A stretch of DNA of 64,000 nucleotides from Paramoeba atlantica. Its lineage: Eukaryota > Discosea. Location: positions 310,001-374,000 of the forward strand of contig CDRNVI010000144.1 of NCBI GenBank assembly GCA_977017575.1, written 5' to 3'. A model generated the notes under the pieces. It saw only the letters and a list, made by a program, of their open reading frames with translations. It ran no database searches and was not told the origin of the DNA. Below are positions 20,481 to 35,009 of the stretch, one piece after another; the stretch's first letter is position 1, and each line of letters opens with the position of its first letter. A program made the translations under genes and the position numbers.

Positions 20481-21417
20481 GATTTTGTTCCAGTGTAGAA
20501 AAGAGGTAAATGAGTGAAAACAAGTTTTTCCATTTTTCTTTATTCAGATAAGTATTTTTTTTTGTATAGCAAGAGCAATAAGCATCCAGATACTTTCAAG
20601 GTGGGTACAGGGAGAAAATATCTTGTTGTAATAATGGATTCTCTTCTTTCATATGATATTTTTGAAGAACAAGTTAAACCTTCCATTGAGCAATATTACT
20701 AAAAACATTGCAATTCAAAAAAAACCTTTTGTTGTGTTTTATCAAAGATTTTTTTTTTCTCTAGAGTTGGTTCTTGAAATACATTGAGTTGCTCAATTCC
20801 CCTGTGCTCTTTGTGTGAGATCTTAAAAAACTTTTTCTTCCTTTTCATTTTCTTTATATTTTCTTTTTCCCCACTAATTCTACCTCAACCTTCCACTCCA
20901 CCACCAAAATTGCTTCCAAACCCATCTCTTTCAATGCTTTTCTTCTTTATACAATGGATAGAAAATCTTCTTAACACTTCTACAACAATTAACTCTCTAG
21001 TGACTCTAATGTTGGGAATTTTTGATTGGTATTTCTTTATTTTGAAAAAGAAAAGCTTTGAAAGAAATGAACCTTGATTGGAATGAACATTTAAAAAAAA
21101 GAACTATATTTAACAATCTTTTTCTTCTTATTTTTATTTTTCTCTTTTTGAAACTTCCTCACTTTATCAATAATATTACAAATTCTTTAAAAATTTAATA
21201 TTTGTAATGATTTATTGTTTTCTTTGAAAAAAATTCTAAAAAATTAATACAAAAGAAATAATTGTAAAAAAGAAAAATAAAAAATTAAACTGATTTCATT
21301 AACTAGCTTGTTTTTTTGTTTTTTTAAAGATGAGTATGATAGTTTAGTTGTCCTTTTCTTCAATTTTTCATTTTTGAGGTCTCAAGTTCAATTCTTTTAA
21401 TTTTTCAATTCTTTTAA
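20480..21417. other. AT-rich spacer
   Basis: 20480-20800 may hold further copia RT remnants. The rest is AT-rich DNA without a supported gene. Confidence 0.4.
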
Positions 21418-21530
21418 TTTTCCAATTTTTCAATTTTCCAATTTTCCAATTTTCCAATTTTCCAATTTTCCAATTTTCCAATTTTCCAATTTTCCAATTT
21501 TCCAGTTTTCCAGTTTTTTAGTTTTTTAGT
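21418..21530 (+). repeat. 8-bp microsatellite (CAATTTTC)n at the satellite edge
   Basis: About 12 tandem copies of caattttc, decaying into ttagtttt-type units, immediately before the 381-bp array. Confidence 0.9.
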
Positions 21531-21546
21531 TTTCTAATTTTTTTTT

Positions 21547-24500
21547 ATAAATAGATTTAATAAATTGTAAAATTGTGTAAAAAGTACAATTTTATTTGTA
21601 ACTTGTTTGGTAACTAAATTTTAAACATCAAAAACTAAATAATAATTGTGAAAAAATGAAAATAATACAAATATTGATTTATACATTGAAAAAAGTGATT
21701 GGAAAATAATCAAAAACAAAGAGAAATATGTTTTTTTTTTTGTAAATAAATCAAATAGATTGTAAAATTGTGTAAAAAATACAATTTTATTTGTAACTTG
21801 TCTGAAAATGAACTTTTAAACATCAAAAATTAAATAACAATTTTCTAAAAATGAAAATAATACAAATAGACATTGAAAAAGTGGTTGGGAAATAATCAAA
21901 AACAAAGGGAAATATGTTTTTTTTTTTGTAAATAAGTCAAATAGATTGTAAAATTGTGTAAAAAGTACAATTTTATTTGTAACTTGTTTGGTAACTAAAT
22001 TTTAAACATCAAAAACTAAATAATAATTGTGAAAAAATGAAAATAATACAAATATTGATTTATACATTGAAAAAAGTGATTGGAAAATAATCAAAAACAA
22101 AGAGAAATATGTTTTTTTTTTTGTAAATAAATCAAATAGATTGTAAAATTGTGTAAAAAATACAATTTTATTTGTAACTTGTCTGAAAATGAACTTTTAA
22201 ACATCAAAAATTAAATAACAATTTTCTAAAAATGAAAATAATACAAATAGACATTGAAAAAGTGGTTGGGAAATAATCAAAAACAAAGGGAAATATGTTT
22301 TTTTTTTTGTAAATAAGTCAAATAGATTGTAAAATTGTGTAAAAAGTACAATTTTATTTGTAACTTGTTTGGTAACTAAATTTTAAACATCAAAAACTAA
22401 ATAATAATTGTGAAAAAATGAAAATAATACAAATATTGATTTATACATTGAAAAAAGTGATTGGAAAATAATCAAAAACAAAGAGAAATATGTTTTTTTT
22501 TTTGTAAATAAATCAAATAGATTGTAAAATTGTGTAAAAAATACAATTTTATTTGTAACTTGTCTGAAAATGAACTTTTAAACATCAAAAATTAAATAAC
22601 AATTTTCTAAAAATGAAAATAATACAAATAGACATTGAAAAAGTGGTTGGGAAATAATCAAAAACAAAGGGAAATATGTTTTTTTTTTTGTAAATAAGTC
22701 AAATAGATTGTAAAATTGTGTAAAAAGTACAATTTTATTTGTAACTTGTTTGGTAACTAAATTTTAAACATCAAAAACTAAATAATAATTGTGAAAAAAT
22801 GAAAATAATACAAATATTGATTTATACATTGAAAAAAGTGATTGGAAAATAATCAAAAACAAAGAGAAATATGTTTTTTTTTTTGTAAATAAATCAAATA
22901 GATTGTAAAATTGTGTAAAAAATACAATTTTATTTGTAACTTGTCTGAAAATGAACTTTTAAACATCAAAAATTAAATAACAATTTTCTAAAAATGAAAA
23001 TAATACAAATAGACATTGAAAAAGTGGTTGGGAAATAATCAAAAACAAAGGGAAATATGTTTTTTTTTTTGTAAATAAGTCAAATAGATTGTAAAATTGT
23101 GTAAAAAGTACAATTTTATTTGTAACTTGTTTGGTAACTAAATTTTAAACATCAAAAACTAAATAATAATTGTGAAAAAATGAAAATAATACAAATATTG
23201 ATTTATACATTGAAAAAAGTGATTGGAAAATAATCAAAAACAAAGAGAAATATGTTTTTTTTTTTGTAAATAAATCAAATAGATTGTAAAATTGTGTAAA
23301 AAATACAATTTTATTTGTAACTTGTCTGAAAATGAACTTTTAAACATCAAAAATTAAATAACAATTTTCTAAAAATGAAAATAATACAAATAGACATTGA
23401 AAAAGTGGTTGGGAAATAATCAAAAACAAAGGGAAATATGTTTTTTTTTTTGTAAATAAGTCAAATAGATTGTAAAATTGTGTAAAAAGTACAATTTTAT
23501 TTGTAACTTGTTTGGTAACTAAATTTTAAACATCAAAAACTAAATAATAATTGTGAAAAAATGAAAATAATACAAATATTGATTTATACATTGAAAAAAG
23601 TGATTGGAAAATAATCAAAAACAAAGAGAAATATGTTTTTTTTTTTGTAAATAAATCAAATAGATTGTAAAATTGTGTAAAAAATACAATTTTATTTGTA
23701 ACTTGTCTGAAAATGAACTTTTAAACATCAAAAATTAAATAACAATTTTCTAAAAATGAAAATAATACAAATAGACATTGAAAAAGTGGTTGGGAAATAA
23801 TCAAAAACAAAGGGAAATATGTTTTTTTTTTTGTAAATAAGTCAAATAGATTGTAAAATTGTGTAAAAAGTACAATTTTATTTGTAACTTGTTTGGTAAC
23901 TAAATTTTAAACATCAAAAACTAAATAATAATTGTGAAAAAATGAAAATAATACAAATATTGATTTATACATTGAAAAAAGTGATTGGAAAATAATCAAA
24001 AACAAAGAGAAATATGTTTTTTTTTTTGTAAATAAATCAAATAGATTGTAAAATTGTGTAAAAAATACAATTTTATTTGTAACTTGTCTGAAAATGAACT
24101 TTTAAACATCAAAAATTAAATAACAATTTTCTAAAAATGAAAATAATACAAATAGACATTGAAAAAGTGGTTGGGAAATAATCAAAAACAAAGGGAAATA
24201 TGTTTTTTTTTTTGTAAATAAGTCAAATAGATTGTAAAATTGTGTAAAAAGTACAATTTTATTTGTAACTTGTTTGGTAACTAAATTTTAAACATCAAAA
24301 ACTAAATAATAATTGTGAAAAAATGAAAATAATACAAATATTGATTTATACATTGAAAAAAGTGATTGGAAAATAATCAAAAACAAAGAGAAATATGTTT
24401 TTTTTTTTGTAAATAAATCAAATAGATTGTAAAATTGTGTAAAAAATACAATTTTATTTGTAACTTGTCTGAAAATGAACTTTTAAACATCAAAAATTAA

Positions 24501-27500
24501 ATAACAATTTTCTAAAAATGAAAATAATACAAATAGACATTGAAAAAGTGGTTGGGAAATAATCAAAAACAAAGGGAAATATGTTTTTTTTTTTGTAAAT
24601 AAGTCAAATAGATTGTAAAATTGTGTAAAAAGTACAATTTTATTTGTAACTTGTTTGGTAACTAAATTTTAAACATCAAAAACTAAATAATAATTGTGAA
24701 AAAATGAAAATAATACAAATATTGATTTATACATTGAAAAAAGTGATTGGAAAATAATCAAAAACAAAGAGAAATATGTTTTTTTTTTTGTAAATAAATC
24801 AAATAGATTGTAAAATTGTGTAAAAAATACAATTTTATTTGTAACTTGTCTGAAAATGAACTTTTAAACATCAAAAATTAAATAACAATTTTCTAAAAAT
24901 GAAAATAATACAAATAGACATTGAAAAAGTGGTTGGGAAATAATCAAAAACAAAGGGAAATATGTTTTTTTTTTTGTAAATAAGTCAAATAGATTGTAAA
25001 ATTGTGTAAAAAGTACAATTTTATTTGTAACTTGTTTGGTAACTAAATTTTAAACATCAAAAACTAAATAATAATTGTGAAAAAATGAAAATAATACAAA
25101 TATTGATTTATACATTGAAAAAAGTGATTGGAAAATAATCAAAAACAAAGAGAAATATGTTTTTTTTTTTGTAAATAAATCAAATAGATTGTAAAATTGT
25201 GTAAAAAATACAATTTTATTTGTAACTTGTCTGAAAATGAACTTTTAAACATCAAAAATTAAATAACAATTTTCTAAAAATGAAAATAATACAAATAGAC
25301 ATTGAAAAAGTGGTTGGGAAATAATCAAAAACAAAGGGAAATATGTTTTTTTTTTTGTAAATAAGTCAAATAGATTGTAAAATTGTGTAAAAAGTACAAT
25401 TTTATTTGTAACTTGTTTGGTAACTAAATTTTAAACATCAAAAACTAAATAATAATTGTGAAAAAATGAAAATAATACAAATATTGATTTATACATTGAA
25501 AAAAGTGATTGGAAAATAATCAAAAACAAAGAGAAATATGTTTTTTTTTTTGTAAATAAATCAAATAGATTGTAAAATTGTGTAAAAAATACAATTTTAT
25601 TTGTAACTTGTCTGAAAATGAACTTTTAAACATCAAAAATTAAATAACAATTTTCTAAAAATGAAAATAATACAAATAGACATTGAAAAAGTGGTTGGGA
25701 AATAATCAAAAACAAAGGGAAATATGTTTTTTTTTTTGTAAATAAGTCAAATAGATTGTAAAATTGTGTAAAAAGTACAATTTTATTTGTAACTTGTTTG
25801 GTAACTAAATTTTAAACATCAAAAACTAAATAATAATTGTGAAAAAATGAAAATAATACAAATATTGATTTATACATTGAAAAAAGTGATTGGAAAATAA
25901 TCAAAAACAAAGAGAAATATGTTTTTTTTTTTGTAAATAAATCAAATAGATTGTAAAATTGTGTAAAAAATACAATTTTATTTGTAACTTGTCTGAAAAT
26001 GAACTTTTAAACATCAAAAATTAAATAACAATTTTCTAAAAATGAAAATAATACAAATAGACATTGAAAAAGTGGTTGGGAAATAATCAAAAACAAAGGG
26101 AAATATGTTTTTTTTTTTGTAAATAAGTCAAATAGATTGTAAAATTGTGTAAAAAGTACAATTTTATTTGTAACTTGTTTGGTAACTAAATTTTAAACAT
26201 CAAAAACTAAATAATAATTGTGAAAAAATGAAAATAATACAAATATTGATTTATACATTGAAAAAAGTGATTGGAAAATAATCAAAAACAAAGAGAAATA
26301 TGTTTTTTTTTTTGTAAATAAATCAAATAGATTGTAAAATTGTGTAAAAAATACAATTTTATTTGTAACTTGTCTGAAAATGAACTTTTAAACATCAAAA
26401 ATTAAATAACAATTTTCTAAAAATGAAAATAATACAAATAGACATTGAAAAAGTGGTTGGGAAATAATCAAAAACAAAGGGAAATATGTTTTTTTTTTTG
26501 TAAATAAGTCAAATAGATTGTAAAATTGTGTAAAAAGTACAATTTTATTTGTAACTTGTTTGGTAACTAAATTTTAAACATCAAAAACTAAATAATAATT
26601 GTGAAAAAATGAAAATAATACAAATATTGATTTATACATTGAAAAAAGTGATTGGAAAATAATCAAAAACAAAGAGAAATATGTTTTTTTTTTTGTAAAT
26701 AAATCAAATAGATTGTAAAATTGTGTAAAAAATACAATTTTATTTGTAACTTGTCTGAAAATGAACTTTTAAACATCAAAAATTAAATAACAATTTTCTA
26801 AAAATGAAAATAATACAAATAGACATTGAAAAAGTGGTTGGGAAATAATCAAAAACAAAGGGAAATATGTTTTTTTTTTTGTAAATAAGTCAAATAGATT
26901 GTAAAATTGTGTAAAAAGTACAATTTTATTTGTAACTTGTTTGGTAACTAAATTTTAAACATCAAAAACTAAATAATAATTGTGAAAAAATGAAAATAAT
27001 ACAAATATTGATTTATACATTGAAAAAAGTGATTGGAAAATAATCAAAAACAAAGAGAAATATGTTTTTTTTTTTGTAAATAAATCAAATAGATTGTAAA
27101 ATTGTGTAAAAAATACAATTTTATTTGTAACTTGTCTGAAAATGAACTTTTAAACATCAAAAATTAAATAACAATTTTCTAAAAATGAAAATAATACAAA
27201 TAGACATTGAAAAAGTGGTTGGGAAATAATCAAAAACAAAGGGAAATATGTTTTTTTTTTTGTAAATAAGTCAAATAGATTGTAAAATTGTGTAAAAAGT
27301 ACAATTTTATTTGTAACTTGTTTGGTAACTAAATTTTAAACATCAAAAACTAAATAATAATTGTGAAAAAATGAAAATAATACAAATATTGATTTATACA
27401 TTGAAAAAAGTGATTGGAAAATAATCAAAAACAAAGAGAAATATGTTTTTTTTTTTGTAAATAAATCAAATAGATTGTAAAATTGTGTAAAAAATACAAT

Positions 27501-30500
27501 TTTATTTGTAACTTGTCTGAAAATGAACTTTTAAACATCAAAAATTAAATAACAATTTTCTAAAAATGAAAATAATACAAATAGACATTGAAAAAGTGGT
27601 TGGGAAATAATCAAAAACAAAGGGAAATATGTTTTTTTTTTTGTAAATAAGTCAAATAGATTGTAAAATTGTGTAAAAAGTACAATTTTATTTGTAACTT
27701 GTTTGGTAACTAAATTTTAAACATCAAAAACTAAATAATAATTGTGAAAAAATGAAAATAATACAAATATTGATTTATACATTGAAAAAAGTGATTGGAA
27801 AATAATCAAAAACAAAGAGAAATATGTTTTTTTTTTTGTAAATAAATCAAATAGATTGTAAAATTGTGTAAAAAATACAATTTTATTTGTAACTTGTCTG
27901 AAAATGAACTTTTAAACATCAAAAATTAAATAACAATTTTCTAAAAATGAAAATAATACAAATAGACATTGAAAAAGTGGTTGGGAAATAATCAAAAACA
28001 AAGGGAAATATGTTTTTTTTTTTGTAAATAAGTCAAATAGATTGTAAAATTGTGTAAAAAGTACAATTTTATTTGTAACTTGTTTGGTAACTAAATTTTA
28101 AACATCAAAAACTAAATAATAATTGTGAAAAAATGAAAATAATACAAATATTGATTTATACATTGAAAAAAGTGATTGGAAAATAATCAAAAACAAAGAG
28201 AAATATGTTTTTTTTTTTGTAAATAAATCAAATAGATTGTAAAATTGTGTAAAAAATACAATTTTATTTGTAACTTGTCTGAAAATGAACTTTTAAACAT
28301 CAAAAATTAAATAACAATTTTCTAAAAATGAAAATAATACAAATAGACATTGAAAAAGTGGTTGGGAAATAATCAAAAACAAAGGGAAATATGTTTTTTT
28401 TTTTGTAAATAAGTCAAATAGATTGTAAAATTGTGTAAAAAGTACAATTTTATTTGTAACTTGTTTGGTAACTAAATTTTAAACATCAAAAACTAAATAA
28501 TAATTGTGAAAAAATGAAAATAATACAAATATTGATTTATACATTGAAAAAAGTGATTGGAAAATAATCAAAAACAAAGAGAAATATGTTTTTTTTTTTG
28601 TAAATAAATCAAATAGATTGTAAAATTGTGTAAAAAATACAATTTTATTTGTAACTTGTCTGAAAATGAACTTTTAAACATCAAAAATTAAATAACAATT
28701 TTCTAAAAATGAAAATAATACAAATAGACATTGAAAAAGTGGTTGGGAAATAATCAAAAACAAAGGGAAATATGTTTTTTTTTTTGTAAATAAGTCAAAT
28801 AGATTGTAAAATTGTGTAAAAAGTACAATTTTATTTGTAACTTGTTTGGTAACTAAATTTTAAACATCAAAAACTAAATAATAATTGTGAAAAAATGAAA
28901 ATAATACAAATATTGATTTATACATTGAAAAAAGTGATTGGAAAATAATCAAAAACAAAGAGAAATATGTTTTTTTTTTTGTAAATAAATCAAATAGATT
29001 GTAAAATTGTGTAAAAAATACAATTTTATTTGTAACTTGTCTGAAAATGAACTTTTAAACATCAAAAATTAAATAACAATTTTCTAAAAATGAAAATAAT
29101 ACAAATAGACATTGAAAAAGTGGTTGGGAAATAATCAAAAACAAAGGGAAATATGTTTTTTTTTTTGTAAATAAGTCAAATAGATTGTAAAATTGTGTAA
29201 AAAGTACAATTTTATTTGTAACTTGTTTGGTAACTAAATTTTAAACATCAAAAACTAAATAATAATTGTGAAAAAATGAAAATAATACAAATATTGATTT
29301 ATACATTGAAAAAAGTGATTGGAAAATAATCAAAAACAAAGAGAAATATGTTTTTTTTTTTGTAAATAAATCAAATAGATTGTAAAATTGTGTAAAAAAT
29401 ACAATTTTATTTGTAACTTGTCTGAAAATGAACTTTTAAACATCAAAAATTAAATAACAATTTTCTAAAAATGAAAATAATACAAATAGACATTGAAAAA
29501 GTGGTTGGGAAATAATCAAAAACAAAGGGAAATATGTTTTTTTTTTTGTAAATAAGTCAAATAGATTGTAAAATTGTGTAAAAAGTACAATTTTATTTGT
29601 AACTTGTTTGGTAACTAAATTTTAAACATCAAAAACTAAATAATAATTGTGAAAAAATGAAAATAATACAAATATTGATTTATACATTGAAAAAAGTGAT
29701 TGGAAAATAATCAAAAACAAAGAGAAATATGTTTTTTTTTTTGTAAATAAATCAAATAGATTGTAAAATTGTGTAAAAAATACAATTTTATTTGTAACTT
29801 GTCTGAAAATGAACTTTTAAACATCAAAAATTAAATAACAATTTTCTAAAAATGAAAATAATACAAATAGACATTGAAAAAGTGGTTGGGAAATAATCAA
29901 AAACAAAGGGAAATATGTTTTTTTTTTTGTAAATAAGTCAAATAGATTGTAAAATTGTGTAAAAAGTACAATTTTATTTGTAACTTGTTTGGTAACTAAA
30001 TTTTAAACATCAAAAACTAAATAATAATTGTGAAAAAATGAAAATAATACAAATATTGATTTATACATTGAAAAAAGTGATTGGAAAATAATCAAAAACA
30101 AAGAGAAATATGTTTTTTTTTTTGTAAATAAATCAAATAGATTGTAAAATTGTGTAAAAAATACAATTTTATTTGTAACTTGTCTGAAAATGAACTTTTA
30201 AACATCAAAAATTAAATAACAATTTTCTAAAAATGAAAATAATACAAATAGACATTGAAAAAGTGGTTGGGAAATAATCAAAAACAAAGGGAAATATGTT
30301 TTTTTTTTTGTAAATAAGTCAAATAGATTGTAAAATTGTGTAAAAAGTACAATTTTATTTGTAACTTGTTTGGTAACTAAATTTTAAACATCAAAAACTA
30401 AATAATAATTGTGAAAAAATGAAAATAATACAAATATTGATTTATACATTGAAAAAAGTGATTGGAAAATAATCAAAAACAAAGAGAAATATGTTTTTTT

Positions 30501-33500
30501 TTTTGTAAATAAATCAAATAGATTGTAAAATTGTGTAAAAAATACAATTTTATTTGTAACTTGTCTGAAAATGAACTTTTAAACATCAAAAATTAAATAA
30601 CAATTTTCTAAAAATGAAAATAATACAAATAGACATTGAAAAAGTGGTTGGGAAATAATCAAAAACAAAGGGAAATATGTTTTTTTTTTTGTAAATAAGT
30701 CAAATAGATTGTAAAATTGTGTAAAAAGTACAATTTTATTTGTAACTTGTTTGGTAACTAAATTTTAAACATCAAAAACTAAATAATAATTGTGAAAAAA
30801 TGAAAATAATACAAATATTGATTTATACATTGAAAAAAGTGATTGGAAAATAATCAAAAACAAAGAGAAATATGTTTTTTTTTTTGTAAATAAATCAAAT
30901 AGATTGTAAAATTGTGTAAAAAATACAATTTTATTTGTAACTTGTCTGAAAATGAACTTTTAAACATCAAAAATTAAATAACAATTTTCTAAAAATGAAA
31001 ATAATACAAATAGACATTGAAAAAGTGGTTGGGAAATAATCAAAAACAAAGGGAAATATGTTTTTTTTTTTGTAAATAAGTCAAATAGATTGTAAAATTG
31101 TGTAAAAAGTACAATTTTATTTGTAACTTGTTTGGTAACTAAATTTTAAACATCAAAAACTAAATAATAATTGTGAAAAAATGAAAATAATACAAATATT
31201 GATTTATACATTGAAAAAAGTGATTGGAAAATAATCAAAAACAAAGAGAAATATGTTTTTTTTTTTGTAAATAAATCAAATAGATTGTAAAATTGTGTAA
31301 AAAATACAATTTTATTTGTAACTTGTCTGAAAATGAACTTTTAAACATCAAAAATTAAATAACAATTTTCTAAAAATGAAAATAATACAAATAGACATTG
31401 AAAAAGTGGTTGGGAAATAATCAAAAACAAAGGGAAATATGTTTTTTTTTTTGTAAATAAGTCAAATAGATTGTAAAATTGTGTAAAAAGTACAATTTTA
31501 TTTGTAACTTGTTTGGTAACTAAATTTTAAACATCAAAAACTAAATAATAATTGTGAAAAAATGAAAATAATACAAATATTGATTTATACATTGAAAAAA
31601 GTGATTGGAAAATAATCAAAAACAAAGAGAAATATGTTTTTTTTTTTGTAAATAAATCAAATAGATTGTAAAATTGTGTAAAAAATACAATTTTATTTGT
31701 AACTTGTCTGAAAATGAACTTTTAAACATCAAAAATTAAATAACAATTTTCTAAAAATGAAAATAATACAAATAGACATTGAAAAAGTGGTTGGGAAATA
31801 ATCAAAAACAAAGGGAAATATGTTTTTTTTTTTGTAAATAAGTCAAATAGATTGTAAAATTGTGTAAAAAGTACAATTTTATTTGTAACTTGTTTGGTAA
31901 CTAAATTTTAAACATCAAAAACTAAATAATAATTGTGAAAAAATGAAAATAATACAAATATTGATTTATACATTGAAAAAAGTGATTGGAAAATAATCAA
32001 AAACAAAGAGAAATATGTTTTTTTTTTTGTAAATAAATCAAATAGATTGTAAAATTGTGTAAAAAATACAATTTTATTTGTAACTTGTCTGAAAATGAAC
32101 TTTTAAACATCAAAAATTAAATAACAATTTTCTAAAAATGAAAATAATACAAATAGACATTGAAAAAGTGGTTGGGAAATAATCAAAAACAAAGGGAAAT
32201 ATGTTTTTTTTTTTGTAAATAAGTCAAATAGATTGTAAAATTGTGTAAAAAGTACAATTTTATTTGTAACTTGTTTGGTAACTAAATTTTAAACATCAAA
32301 AACTAAATAATAATTGTGAAAAAATGAAAATAATACAAATATTGATTTATACATTGAAAAAAGTGATTGGAAAATAATCAAAAACAAAGAGAAATATGTT
32401 TTTTTTTTTGTAAATAAATCAAATAGATTGTAAAATTGTGTAAAAAATACAATTTTATTTGTAACTTGTCTGAAAATGAACTTTTAAACATCAAAAATTA
32501 AATAACAATTTTCTAAAAATGAAAATAATACAAATAGACATTGAAAAAGTGGTTGGGAAATAATCAAAAACAAAGGGAAATATGTTTTTTTTTTTGTAAA
32601 TAAGTCAAATAGATTGTAAAATTGTGTAAAAAGTACAATTTTATTTGTAACTTGTTTGGTAACTAAATTTTAAACATCAAAAACTAAATAATAATTGTGA
32701 AAAAATGAAAATAATACAAATATTGATTTATACATTGAAAAAAGTGATTGGAAAATAATCAAAAACAAAGAGAAATATGTTTTTTTTTTTGTAAATAAAT
32801 CAAATAGATTGTAAAATTGTGTAAAAAATACAATTTTATTTGTAACTTGTCTGAAAATGAACTTTTAAACATCAAAAATTAAATAACAATTTTCTAAAAA
32901 TGAAAATAATACAAATAGACATTGAAAAAGTGGTTGGGAAATAATCAAAAACAAAGGGAAATATGTTTTTTTTTTTGTAAATAAGTCAAATAGATTGTAA
33001 AATTGTGTAAAAAGTACAATTTTATTTGTAACTTGTTTGGTAACTAAATTTTAAACATCAAAAACTAAATAATAATTGTGAAAAAATGAAAATAATACAA
33101 ATATTGATTTATACATTGAAAAAAGTGATTGGAAAATAATCAAAAACAAAGAGAAATATGTTTTTTTTTTTGTAAATAAATCAAATAGATTGTAAAATTG
33201 TGTAAAAAATACAATTTTATTTGTAACTTGTCTGAAAATGAACTTTTAAACATCAAAAATTAAATAACAATTTTCTAAAAATGAAAATAATACAAATAGA
33301 CATTGAAAAAGTGGTTGGGAAATAATCAAAAACAAAGGGAAATATGTTTTTTTTTTTGTAAATAAGTCAAATAGATTGTAAAATTGTGTAAAAAGTACAA
33401 TTTTATTTGTAACTTGTTTGGTAACTAAATTTTAAACATCAAAAACTAAATAATAATTGTGAAAAAATGAAAATAATACAAATATTGATTTATACATTGA

Positions 33501-33908
33501 AAAAAGTGATTGGAAAATAATCAAAAACAAAGAGAAATATGTTTTTTTTTTTGTAAATAAATCAAATAGATTGTAAAATTGTGTAAAAAATACAATTTTA
33601 TTTGTAACTTGTCTGAAAATGAACTTTTAAACATCAAAAATTAAATAACAATTTTCTAAAAATGAAAATAATACAAATAGACATTGAAAAAGTGGTTGGG
33701 AAATAATCAAAAACAAAGGGAAATATGTTTTTTTTTTTGTAAATAAGTCAAATAGATTGTAAAATTGTGTAAAAAGTACAATTTTATTTGTAACTTGTTT
33801 GGTAACTAAATTTTAAACATCAAAAACTAAATAATAATTGTGAAAAAATGAAAATAATACAAATATTGATTTATACATTGAAAAAAGTGATTGGAAAATA
33901 ATCAAAAA
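21547..33908 (+). repeat. Satellite array: 32.4 copies of a 381-bp dimer (195 + 186 bp)
   Basis: Monomer A (from gtaaataagtcaaatag, 195 bp) alternates with monomer B (from gtaaataaatcaaatag, 186 bp). The two share most of their sequence; A has an extra tattgatttata segment. Marker words recur at exactly 381 bp: aacaaaggga is at 21901, 22282, 25711 (10 units), 29521 (20 units) and 33331 (30 units). There are thus no net indels across 12.4 kb. Only the first about 20 bp of the first unit are diverged, and the last A monomer is cut at 33908. The unit is very AT-rich, contains no CpG, has a T11-T12 run in each monomer, and holds a dyad, taaaattgt...acaatttta. No gene. Probably centromeric or other heterochromatic satellite with a two-monomer higher-order repeat. 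Confidence 0.97.
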
Positions 33909-34713
33909 TGAAAAAATGAAAAATAAAAGAAGAGAAAAAAAAAAAAAGAAAAAAAGAGAAAAAAAGAGAAAAAAAGAGTAAAAAAAAAAAGAAAAAAGAA
34001 AAAAAAAGAAAAAGAAATCATTTTAAAAATTAATTTTATTAAATTTAAATTTCTTGCTCAAAAAAAAAGATGACAAGGCAGGTTGGTTGAGGGAAAGTGT
34101 TTGTCAAAAGTGTAGAAGCAAGCAAAGCTGGGTTACTTTAATTAATTAAATAAAGTGGGGAAAGTGAGATCAAACAGTAGAACCTCATATCTCCAAACTG
34201 TACTTCTTTTTTTCTGATTTTGTATTAATTAACACTATTTCAGCCCATCTTGCTGCTTTTCTTAACAATTTTTAATGGAAATACCTCTTTTTTAAGTCCA
34301 GGATAAACATCTATCTTGTTAAACATTACAAAACTCTTCAATTTCTCATTTTAAAAAGTTGAAGAGTTTGCAGACTTTCTAATATTCACCATTAATCTTC
34401 ACTTCTTTAACTATCTTTCTAACCACTGTAACCCTACAGTTTGGTCCACAGTCTTCAAAACTTAAAAGAACAACTTAAGTACAACTCCTCACAACTTCTT
34501 TTTCAATGGTATCTTCTCTATTTATTTTGGATGTACATTGAACCCAGAAAAACCCTTCTCCATGTAGTCACTTAGTAACCTTCACTCCTCCCCTCAAAGC
34601 TCCTTCTCACTATTAAATTCCTCTTCAATCTGTTGTTGTACCTCCTTTTTTCTTTGATAAATTTAACAAAATCAATCCATCTCTCTTTTACTTTCTTAAC
34701 TCCCCCCAAAACA
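33909..34713. other. Right satellite edge and CpG-poor AT-rich DNA
   Basis: A short purine tract (33909-34020) abuts the truncated last monomer, followed by AT-rich DNA without a supported gene. Confidence 0.5.
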
Positions 34714-34946
34714 GTTGAGTTGTATTACTTTCAAGCCTCAAACAGATCAATCACAGAAAGACTTAAGATGATTTACAAGGCTCTTTTATGAAAAGGAAAA
34801 CTAAAAAAGAAAACATATCTTTCTTCAAGAATAAGAACATTCAACAAACACTTACAAATAAAAACATTCAAAATAAGACAACCCCTCAGATTCAAATCCC
34901 AAACAAACAAACATTCTTTCAAAACACTTTAGGTGACAACCCAATA
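34714..34946 (-). repeat. Direct repeat (putative 3' LTR part)
   Basis: Pairs with 36575-36703. Includes an extra segment of about 95 bp. Confidence 0.65.
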
Positions 34947-35009
34947 CCCCTCAAGTGTTTTCTCAACTGAAAAACACTTCATAACCAACAAAACAATAAA
35001 CAACTTAAC

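Noticed and set aside
21547..33908. CRISPR-like regular array
   Set aside because: No spacers between repeats. It is a head-to-tail eukaryotic satellite.
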